NCBI GenBank assembly: GCA_016705335.1
Contig: JADIYN010000007.1
Coordinates: 62,001-126,000, forward strand
Source of the DNA: Draconibacterium sp.
GTDB lineage: Bacteria > Bacteroidota > Bacteroidia > Bacteroidales > Prolixibacteraceae
Length of the DNA: 64,000 bases
Direction of reading: 5' to 3'
The number at the start of each line of letters is the position of its first letter. Position 1 is the first letter of the stretch. Of this stretch, positions 48,584-58,089 are shown one piece after another. Position numbers and translations under genes: made by a program. The notes below the pieces were generated by a model that was not told where the DNA came from, searched no databases, and saw nothing but the letters and a program-made list of their open reading frames with translations.

Positions 48584-49351
48584 TCAATCGAATTCCCTAC
48601 GATTAAAATCACGCGAGAATGCCTGGTCGGTTGGCATTATTAACACATCATCAATATTGACATGTTTCGGACGGGTAACAATAAAGAGGATAGTTTCAGC
48701 AATATCTTGTGCTAAAAGTGGAGTAAAACCTTTGTAAATCTGTTTTGCTTTGTTGTTATCGCCATTGAAACGCACAAGTGAGAATTCAGTTTCAACAGCA
48801 CCAGGACTTACCGAACTTACTTTTATACCATGTTTAAGTAAATCAATTCGCATACCTTTTGTTATCGATTGAACAGCATGTTTACTGGCACAGTAAACAT
48901 TTCCAAACGGATAGGTTTCCTTGCCCGCGATTGAAGATATGTTAATTATATGGCCTTTGCCACGGGCAATCATTTTTGGTATAATCAACCTCGAAACATA
49001 AAGCAATCCTTTAATATTTGTATCAATCATCCTTTCCCAATCGTCAATGTCGCCTTCCTGTATAGGACTGTAACCAGCAGCCAAACCGGCGTTATTTACC
49101 AAAACATCAATATTTTGCCACTCTTCAGGTAAACTATTTATAGCGAATTCATTTTCATTCAAATTTCTGATATCAAAATCCAGTATCAAAACTTTACTAT
49201 TTGTTTCTGATTGTATTTTTTCCTGTAATGATATAAGTCTTTCCTTTCGACGACCGGTAATAATAATGTTGTAATTATCCCTGGCTAACAGCATTGCTGT
49301 TGCTTCTCCAATTCCCGAAGTAGCCCCGGTTATTAATGCAATAAGTTTCAT
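48584..49351 (-). CDS. Short-chain dehydrogenase/reductase (YdfG-like)
   Basis: The 255-residue protein has the SDR cofactor loop ITGATSGIGEATA at 8-20, the NNAG motif (LVNNAGLAAG), the catalytic Ser in INISSIAG and YCASK (Tyr-x-x-x-Lys). The basic ITGRRKERL after the second strand favours NADP. Similar enzymes oxidise 3-hydroxy acids or serine; the substrate here is unproven. It lies upstream of the glycosyltransferase on the same strand and divergent from the AIR-synthase-like gene. Confidence 0.88.
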   Translation of the reverse strand: MKLIALITGATSGIGEATAMLLARDNYNIIITGRRKERLISLQEKIQSETNSKVLILDFDIRNLNENEFAINSLPEEWQNIDVLVNNAGLAAGYSPIQEGDIDDWERMIDTNIKGLLYVSRLIIPKMIARGKGHIINISSIAGKETYPFGNVYCASKHAVQSITKGMRIDLLKHGIKVSSVSPGAVETEFSLVRFNGDNNKAKQIYKGFTPLLAQDIAETILFIVTRPKHVNIDDVLIMPTDQAFSRDFNRREFD

Positions 49352-49461
49352 TTATTTGTTTTTCAATTACAATCCGAAATTAAAAAAAACATCAAAATTT
49401 ATGGAATAATGGGCTACTTAATTACCTTTGCTTCCGGATAATTTACAAATATTACAGTATT

Positions 49462-50501
49462 ATGAGTGATGTTATTCAAGCAGAAAAAAGTTTTACCATC
49501 GAATCAATTCCTGAGCCTGAAAATCTGGAAGATGTAATCTATTCGTTGATGGTTAATCCGAATTTGTCGAGTATCAATTATTTCAATGATTTTGGTGATT
49601 TAAATATCTCACCCGATTCAATCGGTGATTCGGATACAGACGAATCGGGGTTGTTTGATTTTGATGCCAACGGTGGAAAAATTGTATTAAGCACACATGC
49701 ATTTCACCATCATTTACAGAATGATCCACAAAAGGCAACTGAAATCTTAATATCAAGGGCAGCGCGGAAAATGATTTGCTCGGGGGCAAAACCTACAGCA
49801 ATTAGCGCTTTTTTATATCACATTAATTTTGCCGATCCCAAAGGTCAGTTTATTGCAGCCGGTGCAAAAAAAGGATTGGAAAATGCAGCAGGTAAATTTG
49901 AATTAAAAATTACTGATAAAAAGATCAGGTTTGACCATTTTTCACAACATGGTCCGGTTCCTCCTACAATTATCATCAGTATGATGGGGTTGATAAAAGA
50001 TAATGAGAATATTACAACACATTCTTTTAAAAAAAAGGGAACAATATTTTCCTGATTGGCCGTACCACTGATGATATTGGATCTTCCGAATATCTTGAAT
50101 TTTATCATGAAATTGCCGATTCACAGTTACCTGAGTTTGATATCAATGAAGAAATAAAAATTCAGGGAGCAATAAGTAAATTAAACGAACTGAAACTGAT
50201 TGAAAGTGCAAGCCCGGTTGGAAAGGGAGGACTGTTTTTTACACTACTGCGTGCTGCAATCCCAAACGAGTTAGGATTTGATATTACAACTGCTGCTGAA
50301 ACCCGGATAGATGCCTTTCTTTTTGGCGAAGCTATGGGACGAATTTTAGTTGAAGTTAAATCGGAAAACGAAGATGAATTTGTGGATGTTTTAACTGATC
50401 TGAATGTACCATTTTTTACTTTGGGGCACATTACCAAAGGCGAAATAAGGATCGACGACATGTCGTTGGGATATATTGATAAAATGACGGTAGGCGTTTA
50501 A
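49462..50501 (+). CDS. AIR synthase/PurL-like ATP-binding protein, frame broken
   Basis: The frame 49462-50055 continues after a one-base loss near 50041 (restoring GGAAAC, giving KKKGNNIFLIGRTTDDIGSSEYLEFY) to a TAA at 50499-50501, about 346 residues in all. The first half resembles the AIRS domain (RAARKMICSGAKPTAISAFLYHINF) and the second the AIRS_C domain (VGKGGLFFTLLRAAIPNELGFDI). It lacks the N-terminal FGAR-binding and glutaminase parts of PurL, so its reaction is not predictable. Its stop overlaps the ubiE ATG, indicating coupling. The break is probably an error. Confidence 0.75.
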
Positions 50502-51229
50502 TGACAGCTCTCCCCAATAAACTTTCTGAACAATCAAAAAAAGATCAGGTTGAAGAGATGTTCAACGATATATCTCCGAAGTACGATCTGCTAAATCATT
50601 TGCTGTCGGCCAACGTTGATAAATTGTGGAGAAGAAATGCAATTCAAAAGCTTAGACCACATCAGCCCAAACTTATTTTAGATATTGCCACAGGAACTGG
50701 AGATTTTGCAATTGCTGCAAAAATAAGTGATGCAAAAGTAATTGGAATTGATATCTCGGAAGGAATGTTGGAAGTAGGGCGAAGAAAAATCGAAAAAAAG
50801 AAACTTACCGGAACAATTGAATTACTTAAAGCCGATTCAGAAAACCTGCCATTTGAAAATGAAAAATTCGATGCAGCAATTGTTGGTTTCGGAGTAAGAA
50901 ATTTTGAAACTCTTAAAAAGGGATTAAACGAAATTAACAGAGTTTTAAAACCAGGCGGCGTATTTTATGTTTTGGAGTTTTCGAAACCTGCAAAATCACC
51001 TTACAAACAAATTTATCAGTTCTATTTTACAAGAATATTGCCTTTGATCGGACGAATGGTCTCTAAGAACAGTAATGCATACACATATTTACCCGAATCT
51101 GTTAACGAGTTCCCCGATGGAGATAAATTTTTGACTATTTTAGCAGAAGTTGGCTTTGTAAAAAACAAATGTTTTCAACAAACATTTGGAATTGCTTCCG
51201 TTTACGAAGCCTTTAAATTGAAAAAATAA
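50501..51229 (+). CDS. ubiE: Demethylmenaquinone methyltransferase
   Basis: The 242-residue SAM-dependent methyltransferase has DISPKYDLLNHLLSANVDKLWRR, the SAM loop LDIATGTGDFAIAA, GIDISEGMLEVGRRK and FGVRNFETLKKGLNEINRVLKPGG, all diagnostic of UbiE/MenG. It methylates demethylmenaquinone in the last step of menaquinone synthesis; ubiquinone is not expected in Bacteroidota. It is followed by porT, the conserved neighbour in this phylum. Confidence 0.93.
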   Translation: MTALPNKLSEQSKKDQVEEMFNDISPKYDLLNHLLSANVDKLWRRNAIQKLRPHQPKLILDIATGTGDFAIAAKISDAKVIGIDISEGMLEVGRRKIEKKKLTGTIELLKADSENLPFENEKFDAAIVGFGVRNFETLKKGLNEINRVLKPGGVFYVLEFSKPAKSPYKQIYQFYFTRILPLIGRMVSKNSNAYTYLPESVNEFPDGDKFLTILAEVGFVKNKCFQQTFGIASVYEAFKLKK

Positions 51230-51290
51230 CCTATAAATACAATAAACATTAAAAATCGTTGTTTCTGAAAGACAGTGTAATTAGTTTTAA

Positions 51291-52049
51291 GTGAAAAGAA
51301 TTTTTACAGCCATATTATTTTTATTATTTGTAAGTCAGGTTTTTGGGCAAAAGCAAAAGGTGAATTACCTTACTACTTTCGATGAAAAACGGATTCACTT
51401 TGGTTTTACATTGGGTTACAATCTTCTCGATTTTAATGTTGCAAATTATAACCCAATTGGCGAAAATCCTGATTTTTCGCCGGGAGAATGGCCAAATGAT
51501 GAAAATCAAGTCGGATATGAATCAATTGTAAGAAGTGATTTGGCATCTTTGGTTCCTGGTTTTACCGTTGGTATTGTTTCCAGTTTGAGGTTGCATACAG
51601 ATTTGGATCTGAGGTTTTTGCCTGGAATGTCATTTGGCGAACGGAAATTAACTTATAATATCCCGGTTTACGATATTAATTCCTATGAACCTTTACAGTT
51701 TTATTCAATTAAATCAACATTTATAGATTTTCCTTTGCTGCTAAAGTATAAAGCCAGGCGAATAAACAACGACCGCCCATTTGTAATTTTTGGAGGTGCT
51801 TATCGGCAGGATATTTCAAAATCGGCAAAAGACGATTTGGTTAAACTTAAAAGTGGTGGTTTTTATGCCGAAGTTGGTGGCGGTTGGGATCACTACTTCC
51901 CATTTTTTCGTTTTTCGGTTGAAGGGAAATTTAGTTTTGGGTTAAACAATCAGTTGGGTGATGTGCCACAGCAACAACGACCTTATTATTCGCAGTCAAT
52001 TAAAAATCTGAGATCGAACATCTTCACATTATCATTTCATTTCGAATAA
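51291..52049 (+). CDS. porT: Type IX secretion protein PorT (SprT)
   Basis: From a GTG start the 252-residue protein has a signal peptide (ends VFGQ), then KVNYLTTFDEKRIHFGFTLGYNLLDF and beta-strand-rich sequence ending in FTLSFHFE, typical of PorT outer-membrane barrels. PorT is required for type IX secretion; its exact part is not settled. It follows ubiE by 61 bp, as elsewhere in the phylum. Its 3' end overlaps the convergent RNA methyltransferase gene by 13 bp. Confidence 0.88.
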   Translation: MKRIFTAILFLLFVSQVFGQKQKVNYLTTFDEKRIHFGFTLGYNLLDFNVANYNPIGENPDFSPGEWPNDENQVGYESIVRSDLASLVPGFTVGIVSSLRLHTDLDLRFLPGMSFGERKLTYNIPVYDINSYEPLQFYSIKSTFIDFPLLLKYKARRINNDRPFVIFGGAYRQDISKSAKDDLVKLKSGGFYAEVGGGWDHYFPFFRFSVEGKFSFGLNNQLGDVPQQQRPYYSQSIKNLRSNIFTLSFHFE

Positions 52050-52822
52050 TCTGGAAAGTAATTCTGTCTTTTAAATTCTGAACAAATAATAGCTGCAGCA
52101 ACTGAAACATTCAAAGATTCAGCCGATGCCTGGTTATGATTAAATTCAGGAATCCTGATTTTTTGTTCCACTTTATTTTCAATTGCACTGCTGATTCCGT
52201 TTCCTTCATTACCTAAAACCAGTAATGCTTGTTTTGGTAGTTTCTGTTCATAAATATTTTTGCCATCGAGAAATGCACCCAGAATTGGTATTCCTGACTT
52301 CCTTGCATGACTGGCAACCGGTTCAAATAAAGTGTACCAGGTTTCAACCCGACAAAACGAACCCATACTTGCCTGAATGACTTTTGGATTAAAAAAATCG
52401 GCTGTTTTTGGTGAACAAAACAATTGATTTATTCCAAACCAATCGCAAATGCGGATTATTGTCCCAAGGTTACCGGGATCTTGAATATCATCTAAATAAA
52501 TACAAAGATCAGATTCTATTTTTTCAGGAAAATCTTCTGTTTTTGGCAATTTGCAAATTGCAATGCTGTTTTGAGGATTTTTTAATAAACTCGCCTCTTC
52601 AATTTCGAGTTTAGTTACTTCAGTTACCAATTTTACTTTGTTCAATAATGAACTGTTATTTTCAAGGAAAGTACCTGTTGCTAGCAAATTTTCAACATTA
52701 AATTGTGAAACCAGAACTTCCGAAACATTTTTATCGCCTTCAACAAGAAACAGATTTTGTTTTATTCTGTTTTTTTTAAGGGCAAGTGATTTTATAAGTT
52801 TTATAGTATTTTTACTGACCAT
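52037..52822 (-). CDS. TrmH/SpoU-family RNA 2'-O-methyltransferase
   Basis: The start at 52822 (MVSKNTIKLIKSLALKKNR) gives about 261 residues; the extension to 52882 has no matching sequence. The N-terminal substrate-binding domain (FLVEGDKNVSEVLVS) precedes the knotted SPOUT domain with YLDDIQDPGNLGTIIRICDWFG, LVLGNEGNGIS and IPEFNHNQASAESLNVSVAAAI. It should methylate a ribose in rRNA or tRNA; the target is unknown. It is convergent with porT and divergent from tamL, the usual local order. Confidence 0.88.
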   Translation of the reverse strand: MVSKNTIKLIKSLALKKNRIKQNLFLVEGDKNVSEVLVSQFNVENLLATGTFLENNSSLLNKVKLVTEVTKLEIEEASLLKNPQNSIAICKLPKTEDFPEKIESDLCIYLDDIQDPGNLGTIIRICDWFGINQLFCSPKTADFFNPKVIQASMGSFCRVETWYTLFEPVASHARKSGIPILGAFLDGKNIYEQKLPKQALLVLGNEGNGISSAIENKVEQKIRIPEFNHNQASAESLNVSVAAAIICSEFKRQNYFPDYSK

Positions 52823-52892
52823 TCGGAAAAACAAATTTCGAAAATGAAACGGAGTAAAGTTACTGTTTCTGAACAAAAACACTTCATTAATT

Positions 52893-55256
52893 TTGAATTA
52901 TAAAATTTTCACGTTGAACAGGAATTTAAACTTTGGAAAGCAAAATATTTTAAAACTGGTTGCATTCGCGGGTGCATTAATTTTATTATCCTGTTCACCG
53001 GTTAAATTTGTGCCCGAAAATAAATATCTTATTAATAAAGTTCAGATTGATATCGATAATCAGGATATTAATAAGGAAACAGCTAAGTCACTTATAAAGC
53101 AGAAGGAGAATTACAAAATTCTTGGATTTTTGAAATTTCATTTGTGGCTGTACAATCTTTCTCCAAAGAAAAAAACCGATGATTGGTTAAAAAGGATTGG
53201 TGAGCCGCCGCAAATATATGACGAAGACCTGTCAATTCATTCAGAAGACCAGTTAAAACAATTGGCCTACAGTAAAGGATATTTCAGGGCAGAAGTAAAA
53301 AGTAGCATTTCGGTAAAAGAGAATAAAAGAAAAGTAAACCTGAATTATGAACTTATTTCGGGGGAGCAGTATAAAATTAAAAGAATTAATTATCAGATAA
53401 AAGATTCAATGCTCCAACAGATTTATTTCGAAAGTGATTTAAAATCCAAACTAAGGGAAGGGGGGGCATTCGACATTGAAAAATTGGAAAAGCATCAATC
53501 GGATATTGTAGATCTTTTTAAAAATAATGGATACTATTATTTCTCCAAAGATGATATAAAATTTATTGCCGATAGTTCGAAATTTCAAAAACAGGTTTTG
53601 GTTGATTTATTAATCAGGCCGGCAAAAAATAACCAAGTAGATACTGCAAAGGTATTCAAACCTTATTATTTGAATGATTTTTTTATTTCTGTATTGCCCG
53701 GAAATTCATCGGTAACTATGACCCGTGATTCGGTTGGAATATTTTCAGATACTATTGTTTGGGACAATTTTACATTATATCAAAATAAGCAAGTTCGTTA
53801 TCCTCCTGCTTTATTTAATCGAACAATGCGCTTAAGCAAAGGCGACTTATATAGTAACGCCGAAGTTGAAAGTGCTTTTAATGCATTTAACCGGCTGCGG
53901 CAGTTCAGGTTTGTTGATATTCAGTTTAATGAAGTTGCTGCGAAAAACGATTCAAATTTGCTCGATTGTTATGTCAGGCTGGCTCCACTAAACAAACAAT
54001 CAACATCATTTGATATTGAAGGAACAAACACATCGGGCAATTTTGGGGTCGCCGGAAATGTTACTTACATGCACCGGAATTTATTTAGAGGAGCAGAAGT
54101 TTTTCAGCTAAGTTTTCTGGGCGGAATAGAACGTTTACAACAGTTAAATAATGGCCTGCCCGATTATTTTAACACTACTGAATTGGGAGTCGAATCGAGT
54201 TTAATGATTCCTAAACTTTTGGGCCCGGGTAATTATTTTGGCGATTTTGAACGTTTCTTACCCAAAACTGTATTCACACTGGGTTATAATTTTCAAAGAC
54301 GTCCGGAATATACAAGAACCATAAATACATTAAAATTTGGTTACGACTGGAAAACTACCGAAGATTTGCGCCATATTTGGAATTTGCTGGATTATAATAA
54401 AGTAAATGTTTTTAACTACGATCCTGAATTTATTGATGGTATAAAGGATCTATATATTAAGAGCAGTTTTACAGACCACTTGATTTTTGCAATGAATTAT
54501 TCAGTAATTTATAATAATCAGCGGTTAAATACCATTAAAGATTACACTTATTTACGATTTAATATTGAGTCTTCCGGAAATTTATTGGGGGTAATATCTG
54601 AGTTGGCAAACCTGGATAAATTTCAGGAAATTGATTCATTGGGGATTGTTCAGTCCGAATATTATCAGGTTTTTAATACTCGTTTTGCGCAGTATGTGAA
54701 GTCGGATATTGAACTTAGCCATGGTTTTGCCATAGACAAATACAATTCAATTGTTAGCAGAGCATTTTTCGGAATTGGAATTCCCTATGGAAATTTTGAT
54801 GTACTTCCGTTCGAGAAAAAATATTTTTCAGGTGGTGCAAATGGAATTAGAGCCTGGCCAGTCCGCTCATTGGGACCAGGAACATACAAAGCTGCTTCTG
54901 ATGAATATCCAAATCAAACAGCAGATATTAAGCTTGAAGCGAATTTAGAGTATCGTTTTAAACTTATCAGCTTCGTTGAAGGAGCGCTGTTTTTAGATGC
55001 TGGTAACATTTGGGCAATAAATGAAAAAGATAACAGGTTAGGTGCTCAGTTTAAAATAAACCAATTTTACAGACAGATTGCGCTTGGCACCGGAGCCGGA
55101 TTGCGGTTTGATATGAGTTATTTTATATTAAGGCTCGATTTAGGAATGAAACTGAGAGATCCTGCAGTACCTGTTAAACGAGGATGGATTATTGGAACAA
55201 GGTCATATACAAATAACGATTTTAACTTAACCTTTGCAATTGGTTATCCTTTCTAA
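52893..55256 (+). CDS. tamL: BamA/TamA-family outer-membrane lipoprotein (TamL type)
   Basis: The 787-residue protein starts at a TTG (52893; another TTG at 52914 is possible) and has a lipobox LLSC followed by SPVKFVPENKYLINKVQI. POTRA-like segments (QLKQLAYSKGYFRAEVK, INYQIKDSM ... NNGYYYFSKDD) precede a C-terminal BamA/TamA barrel with HLIFAMNYSVIYNN, the substrate-binding lid-region motif GGANGIRAWPVRSLGPG, and a final strand ending YPF. It should help insert or transport outer-membrane proteins together with a TamB partner not in this window. The cluster ubiE-porT-methyltransferase-tamL is conserved in Bacteroidota. Confidence 0.88.
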   Translation: MNYKIFTLNRNLNFGKQNILKLVAFAGALILLSCSPVKFVPENKYLINKVQIDIDNQDINKETAKSLIKQKENYKILGFLKFHLWLYNLSPKKKTDDWLKRIGEPPQIYDEDLSIHSEDQLKQLAYSKGYFRAEVKSSISVKENKRKVNLNYELISGEQYKIKRINYQIKDSMLQQIYFESDLKSKLREGGAFDIEKLEKHQSDIVDLFKNNGYYYFSKDDIKFIADSSKFQKQVLVDLLIRPAKNNQVDTAKVFKPYYLNDFFISVLPGNSSVTMTRDSVGIFSDTIVWDNFTLYQNKQVRYPPALFNRTMRLSKGDLYSNAEVESAFNAFNRLRQFRFVDIQFNEVAAKNDSNLLDCYVRLAPLNKQSTSFDIEGTNTSGNFGVAGNVTYMHRNLFRGAEVFQLSFLGGIERLQQLNNGLPDYFNTTELGVESSLMIPKLLGPGNYFGDFERFLPKTVFTLGYNFQRRPEYTRTINTLKFGYDWKTTEDLRHIWNLLDYNKVNVFNYDPEFIDGIKDLYIKSSFTDHLIFAMNYSVIYNNQRLNTIKDYTYLRFNIESSGNLLGVISELANLDKFQEIDSLGIVQSEYYQVFNTRFAQYVKSDIELSHGFAIDKYNSIVSRAFFGIGIPYGNFDVLPFEKKYFSGGANGIRAWPVRSLGPGTYKAASDEYPNQTADIKLEANLEYRFKLISFVEGALFLDAGNIWAINEKDNRLGAQFKINQFYRQIALGTGAGLRFDMSYFILRLDLGMKLRDPAVPVKRGWIIGTRSYTNNDFNLTFAIGYPF

Positions 55257-55284
55257 CCACTTTTCAATTTTATTTATTGCTTGT

Positions 55285-55335
55285 TTTGTACTCCCTTATT
55301 TTTTTGCATTTTTGAAGTTCATAAAAATGGGAGTA
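55285..55335 (+). promoter_or_regulatory. Promoter candidate of the NSS transporter with flanking dyad
   Basis: TTTG (55285-55288), 18 bp, then CATTTTTG (55307-55314, one mismatch to TAnnTTTG). TACTCCC (55289-55295) and GGGAGTA (55329-55335) are exact complements either side of the -7 box, as an operator might be. Confidence 0.4.
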
Positions 55336-55377
55336 ATAAACTTTTTGGGTAATTAATTACAATTTTAAAGAATAAGT

Positions 55378-56742
55378 ATGTCAGAACTTCAACCTAACCG
55401 TGAATCATTTGGATCAAAATTTGGTATTATCGCGGCAACTGCCGGTTCTGCAGTTGGGCTTGGCAATATTTGGAGATATCCTTATATCACCGGTGAAAAT
55501 GGAGGAGCAGCTTTTATCTTTATCTATCTTTTGATTGTAGTCGCAATCGGAATTCCTGTGATGCTTTCAGAACTTGCCATCGGACGAAGGGCTCAACAAA
55601 ACGTATATGGTTCATTTAGAAAGTTAGCCCCGAACCAGCCATGGTATCTTATTGGGTTGATGGGTGTGGTTGCAGCATTTATGATTCTGGCGTTTTACAC
55701 TGTAGTAGCTGGTTGGACACTCGAATATTTATACCAATCATTCATTGGCGGATTTCATGGTAAAACACCAGAGGAACTGGTTAATATGTACAATGGTTTT
55801 ATCGGAAGTTCCACACGTCCATTGATCTGGTTTTTTGTTTTTATGGGATTAACAGCATTTATTGTGGCAGCTGGAGTTAAAAATGGAATCGAGAAGTCAA
55901 CCAAAATTCTTATGCCACTTTTGTTTGTTATTCTTATCATTTTGATAGTCAGATCAGTTACTTTGCCTGGCGCTGCTAAAGGAATTTCATTTCTGTTTAA
56001 ACCCGATTTCAGTAAAATAACAGCTACTACTTTTCTGATGGCACTTGGTCAGGCATTTTTCTCTTTGAGCATTGGAATGGGGACTTTAATAACTTATGGT
56101 TCGTACATACAAAAAAGAGATAATCTTGCAACAACTGCATTGTCAGTTATTTTTACCGATACTTTAGTTGCTATTTTGGCTGGTATTGCTATTTTTCCGG
56201 CTGTTTTTGCATTCAATATTGCACCAGAATCAGGTCCGGGGCTGGCATTTATTACTTTACCAAATATCTTTGAACAAATGACTGGTGGAACAATTTTTTC
56301 TATCATGTTTTTTATCCTGTTAGGAGTTGCTGCACTTACTTCAACAATTTCGGTTTTGGAGGTTATTGTTGCCTTTTTTGTTGAAGAATTAAAAATGAAA
56401 CGAGGTCCGGCCACATGGTTGGCAACATTATCTGTTTCTGCTCTTGGTGTTTTATGTGTTTTGTCAACAAGTTCGCTTGCCAATTTCAAAATACTCGGGA
56501 AAACAGTTTTTGAACTGATGGATTATTCAACAGCTAATATTTTGCTACCTATTGGAGGTTTATTCATAGTAATTTTTGTTGCCTGGTTTTTTGGTCGCGA
56601 TAAAGCCAAAGAGGAACTTTCGAATAACGGACAACTTAAGGCACGGTACATTCCGTTGTTTTTGTTTGTAATAAAGTTTGTTGCTCCATTGGCAATTGCA
56701 TTTGTTTTTCTTCAGGGAATAGGTTTGATAAATATCAAATAA
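55378..56742 (+). CDS. Sodium-dependent neurotransmitter-symporter (NSS/SNF) family transporter
   Basis: The 454-residue membrane protein has about 11-12 helices and the NSS first-helix motif AGSAVGLGNIWRYPYITGENGGAAF, followed by PVMLSELAIGRRAQQN and later FFSLSIGMGTLITYGSYI. Bacterial members import amino acids such as tryptophan, leucine or tyrosine with sodium; the substrate is not predictable here. The C-terminal tail is short, as in the bacterial branch. It is a single gene with a promoter candidate and dyad upstream. Confidence 0.9.
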   Translation: MSELQPNRESFGSKFGIIAATAGSAVGLGNIWRYPYITGENGGAAFIFIYLLIVVAIGIPVMLSELAIGRRAQQNVYGSFRKLAPNQPWYLIGLMGVVAAFMILAFYTVVAGWTLEYLYQSFIGGFHGKTPEELVNMYNGFIGSSTRPLIWFFVFMGLTAFIVAAGVKNGIEKSTKILMPLLFVILIILIVRSVTLPGAAKGISFLFKPDFSKITATTFLMALGQAFFSLSIGMGTLITYGSYIQKRDNLATTALSVIFTDTLVAILAGIAIFPAVFAFNIAPESGPGLAFITLPNIFEQMTGGTIFSIMFFILLGVAALTSTISVLEVIVAFFVEELKMKRGPATWLATLSVSALGVLCVLSTSSLANFKILGKTVFELMDYSTANILLPIGGLFIVIFVAWFFGRDKAKEELSNNGQLKARYIPLFLFVIKFVAPLAIAFVFLQGIGLINIK

Positions 56743-56862
56743 ATTTATAAGCTAAAATAGTTTGGCTTTTTATTTTATCTTTTTGTTATTCAAATCGGAA
56801 TTTTGATAAATTTGGATTGTTCGAAAGAGTATTTATATATTCATTCCATATGATATTAACCC

Positions 56863-57975
56863 ATGAATATATTCTCAAGTTGGTTTAATAATTATAATCA
56901 TTTTTCGAAAAGCGATAGAAATGCAATAATTATATTGTGTGTTTTAATAATATTATCCATAATCTCAAAAATCATAATAAGCAATATTCAACCAAAATCT
57001 GAATACAATTATACCGAATATATGCATTTGCTGGATGAAACTGAACCATTCGGGGAAAATGATAGATTTAATGAAAAATCACTTTTCCCATTCAATCCAA
57101 ATACAATCAACGATAAAATGCTTGATTCGATTAGTTTGCCCCAATTTGTTAAACGAAATATATTAAACTATAGAAAGGCTGGAGGCCGGTTTTCCTCGAA
57201 ACTTGATGTGCGAAAGATTTATGGCATGAACGATAGCATATTCAATATTATTGAAGATTATATTGTAATTTCTGAGGATACTAAATCATTTTCTGAGAAT
57301 ACTGAATCATTTAATAAAAATGCAGAAGTTAAAAATGTAATCAGAGGATCAATAGATCCCAATAATGCAGATTATAATCAATTGGTTAATTTCGGTTTTA
57401 ACAGTTTTCAATCAAAAAATATAACTGAATACAGAAATAAAGGAGGTGCATTCAAAACAAAAACTGACCTACTTAAAATCTATGGTATTGATTCAGCTTT
57501 CTATAATTCAATCGAAAAAAACATTACTATTGAAGTTGCCGATGAAATGCCAGTCCTCAAAGATTATCCTGTTTTATTGCATATCGAACTAAATAGTGCC
57601 GACTCAACTGAACTAATGAAACTTAATGGAATTGGTGCAGTATATGCCAATAGGGTGATTAAATACCGCAATTTGCTTGGTGGCTTTTATTCAACCTCAC
57701 AATTACTTGAAGTTTATAATTTTTCAATGGAAACATTTAATAAAATTGAAAACAGTATTTATGTGGATACTTTATTGGTTAAAAAGATTCGTTTAAATTT
57801 TGCAGAATATCCTGAAATGTTGCGACATCCATATTTAAATAAAGATCAGGTTACAGCAATCTTGAAATATCGAAATAAAAATGGATCTTTTCAGGATGTA
57901 TTTCAGCTGAAAACTATAGGACTTGTTGATCCTGAATCATTTTCACGGATTAGGCCGTATTTGACATGCCGTTAA
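56863..57975 (+). CDS. Membrane-anchored protein with repeated helix-hairpin-helix motifs (ComEA-like)
   Basis: The 370-residue protein has a single N-terminal membrane helix (about 23-44, AIIILCVLIILSIISKIII). It is followed by at least four HhH units recognisable as FVKRNILNYRKAGGRFSSKLDVRKIYGM, FNSFQSKNITEYRNKGGAFKTKTDLLKIYGI, LNGIGAVYANRVIKYRNLLGGFYSTSQLLEVY and LNKDQVTAILKYRNKNGSFQDVFQLKTIGL. HhH units bind DNA without sequence preference; ComEA uses them in DNA uptake. No competence genes adjoin, so a role in uptake is only possible. Confidence 0.85.
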   Translation: MNIFSSWFNNYNHFSKSDRNAIIILCVLIILSIISKIIISNIQPKSEYNYTEYMHLLDETEPFGENDRFNEKSLFPFNPNTINDKMLDSISLPQFVKRNILNYRKAGGRFSSKLDVRKIYGMNDSIFNIIEDYIVISEDTKSFSENTESFNKNAEVKNVIRGSIDPNNADYNQLVNFGFNSFQSKNITEYRNKGGAFKTKTDLLKIYGIDSAFYNSIEKNITIEVADEMPVLKDYPVLLHIELNSADSTELMKLNGIGAVYANRVIKYRNLLGGFYSTSQLLEVYNFSMETFNKIENSIYVDTLLVKKIRLNFAEYPEMLRHPYLNKDQVTAILKYRNKNGSFQDVFQLKTIGLVDPESFSRIRPYLTCR

Positions 57976-58027
57976 ATAAAATTAAAACAAATTCAATGGA
58001 TTGTATTTATATTTATTTTCGTTTAAA

Positions 58028-58058
58028 TTTGATTTCAATTGAATAATTTCTAAATTTG
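58028..58058 (+). promoter_or_regulatory. Bacteroidota promoter of rpsU
   Basis: TTTG (58028-58031), a 19-bp spacer and TAAATTTG (58051-58058) match the consensus exactly, 31 bp before the rpsU ATG. Confidence 0.65.
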
Positions 58059-58089
58059 CGCCTCAATTTTAAAAACAAAACCGTAAAAA

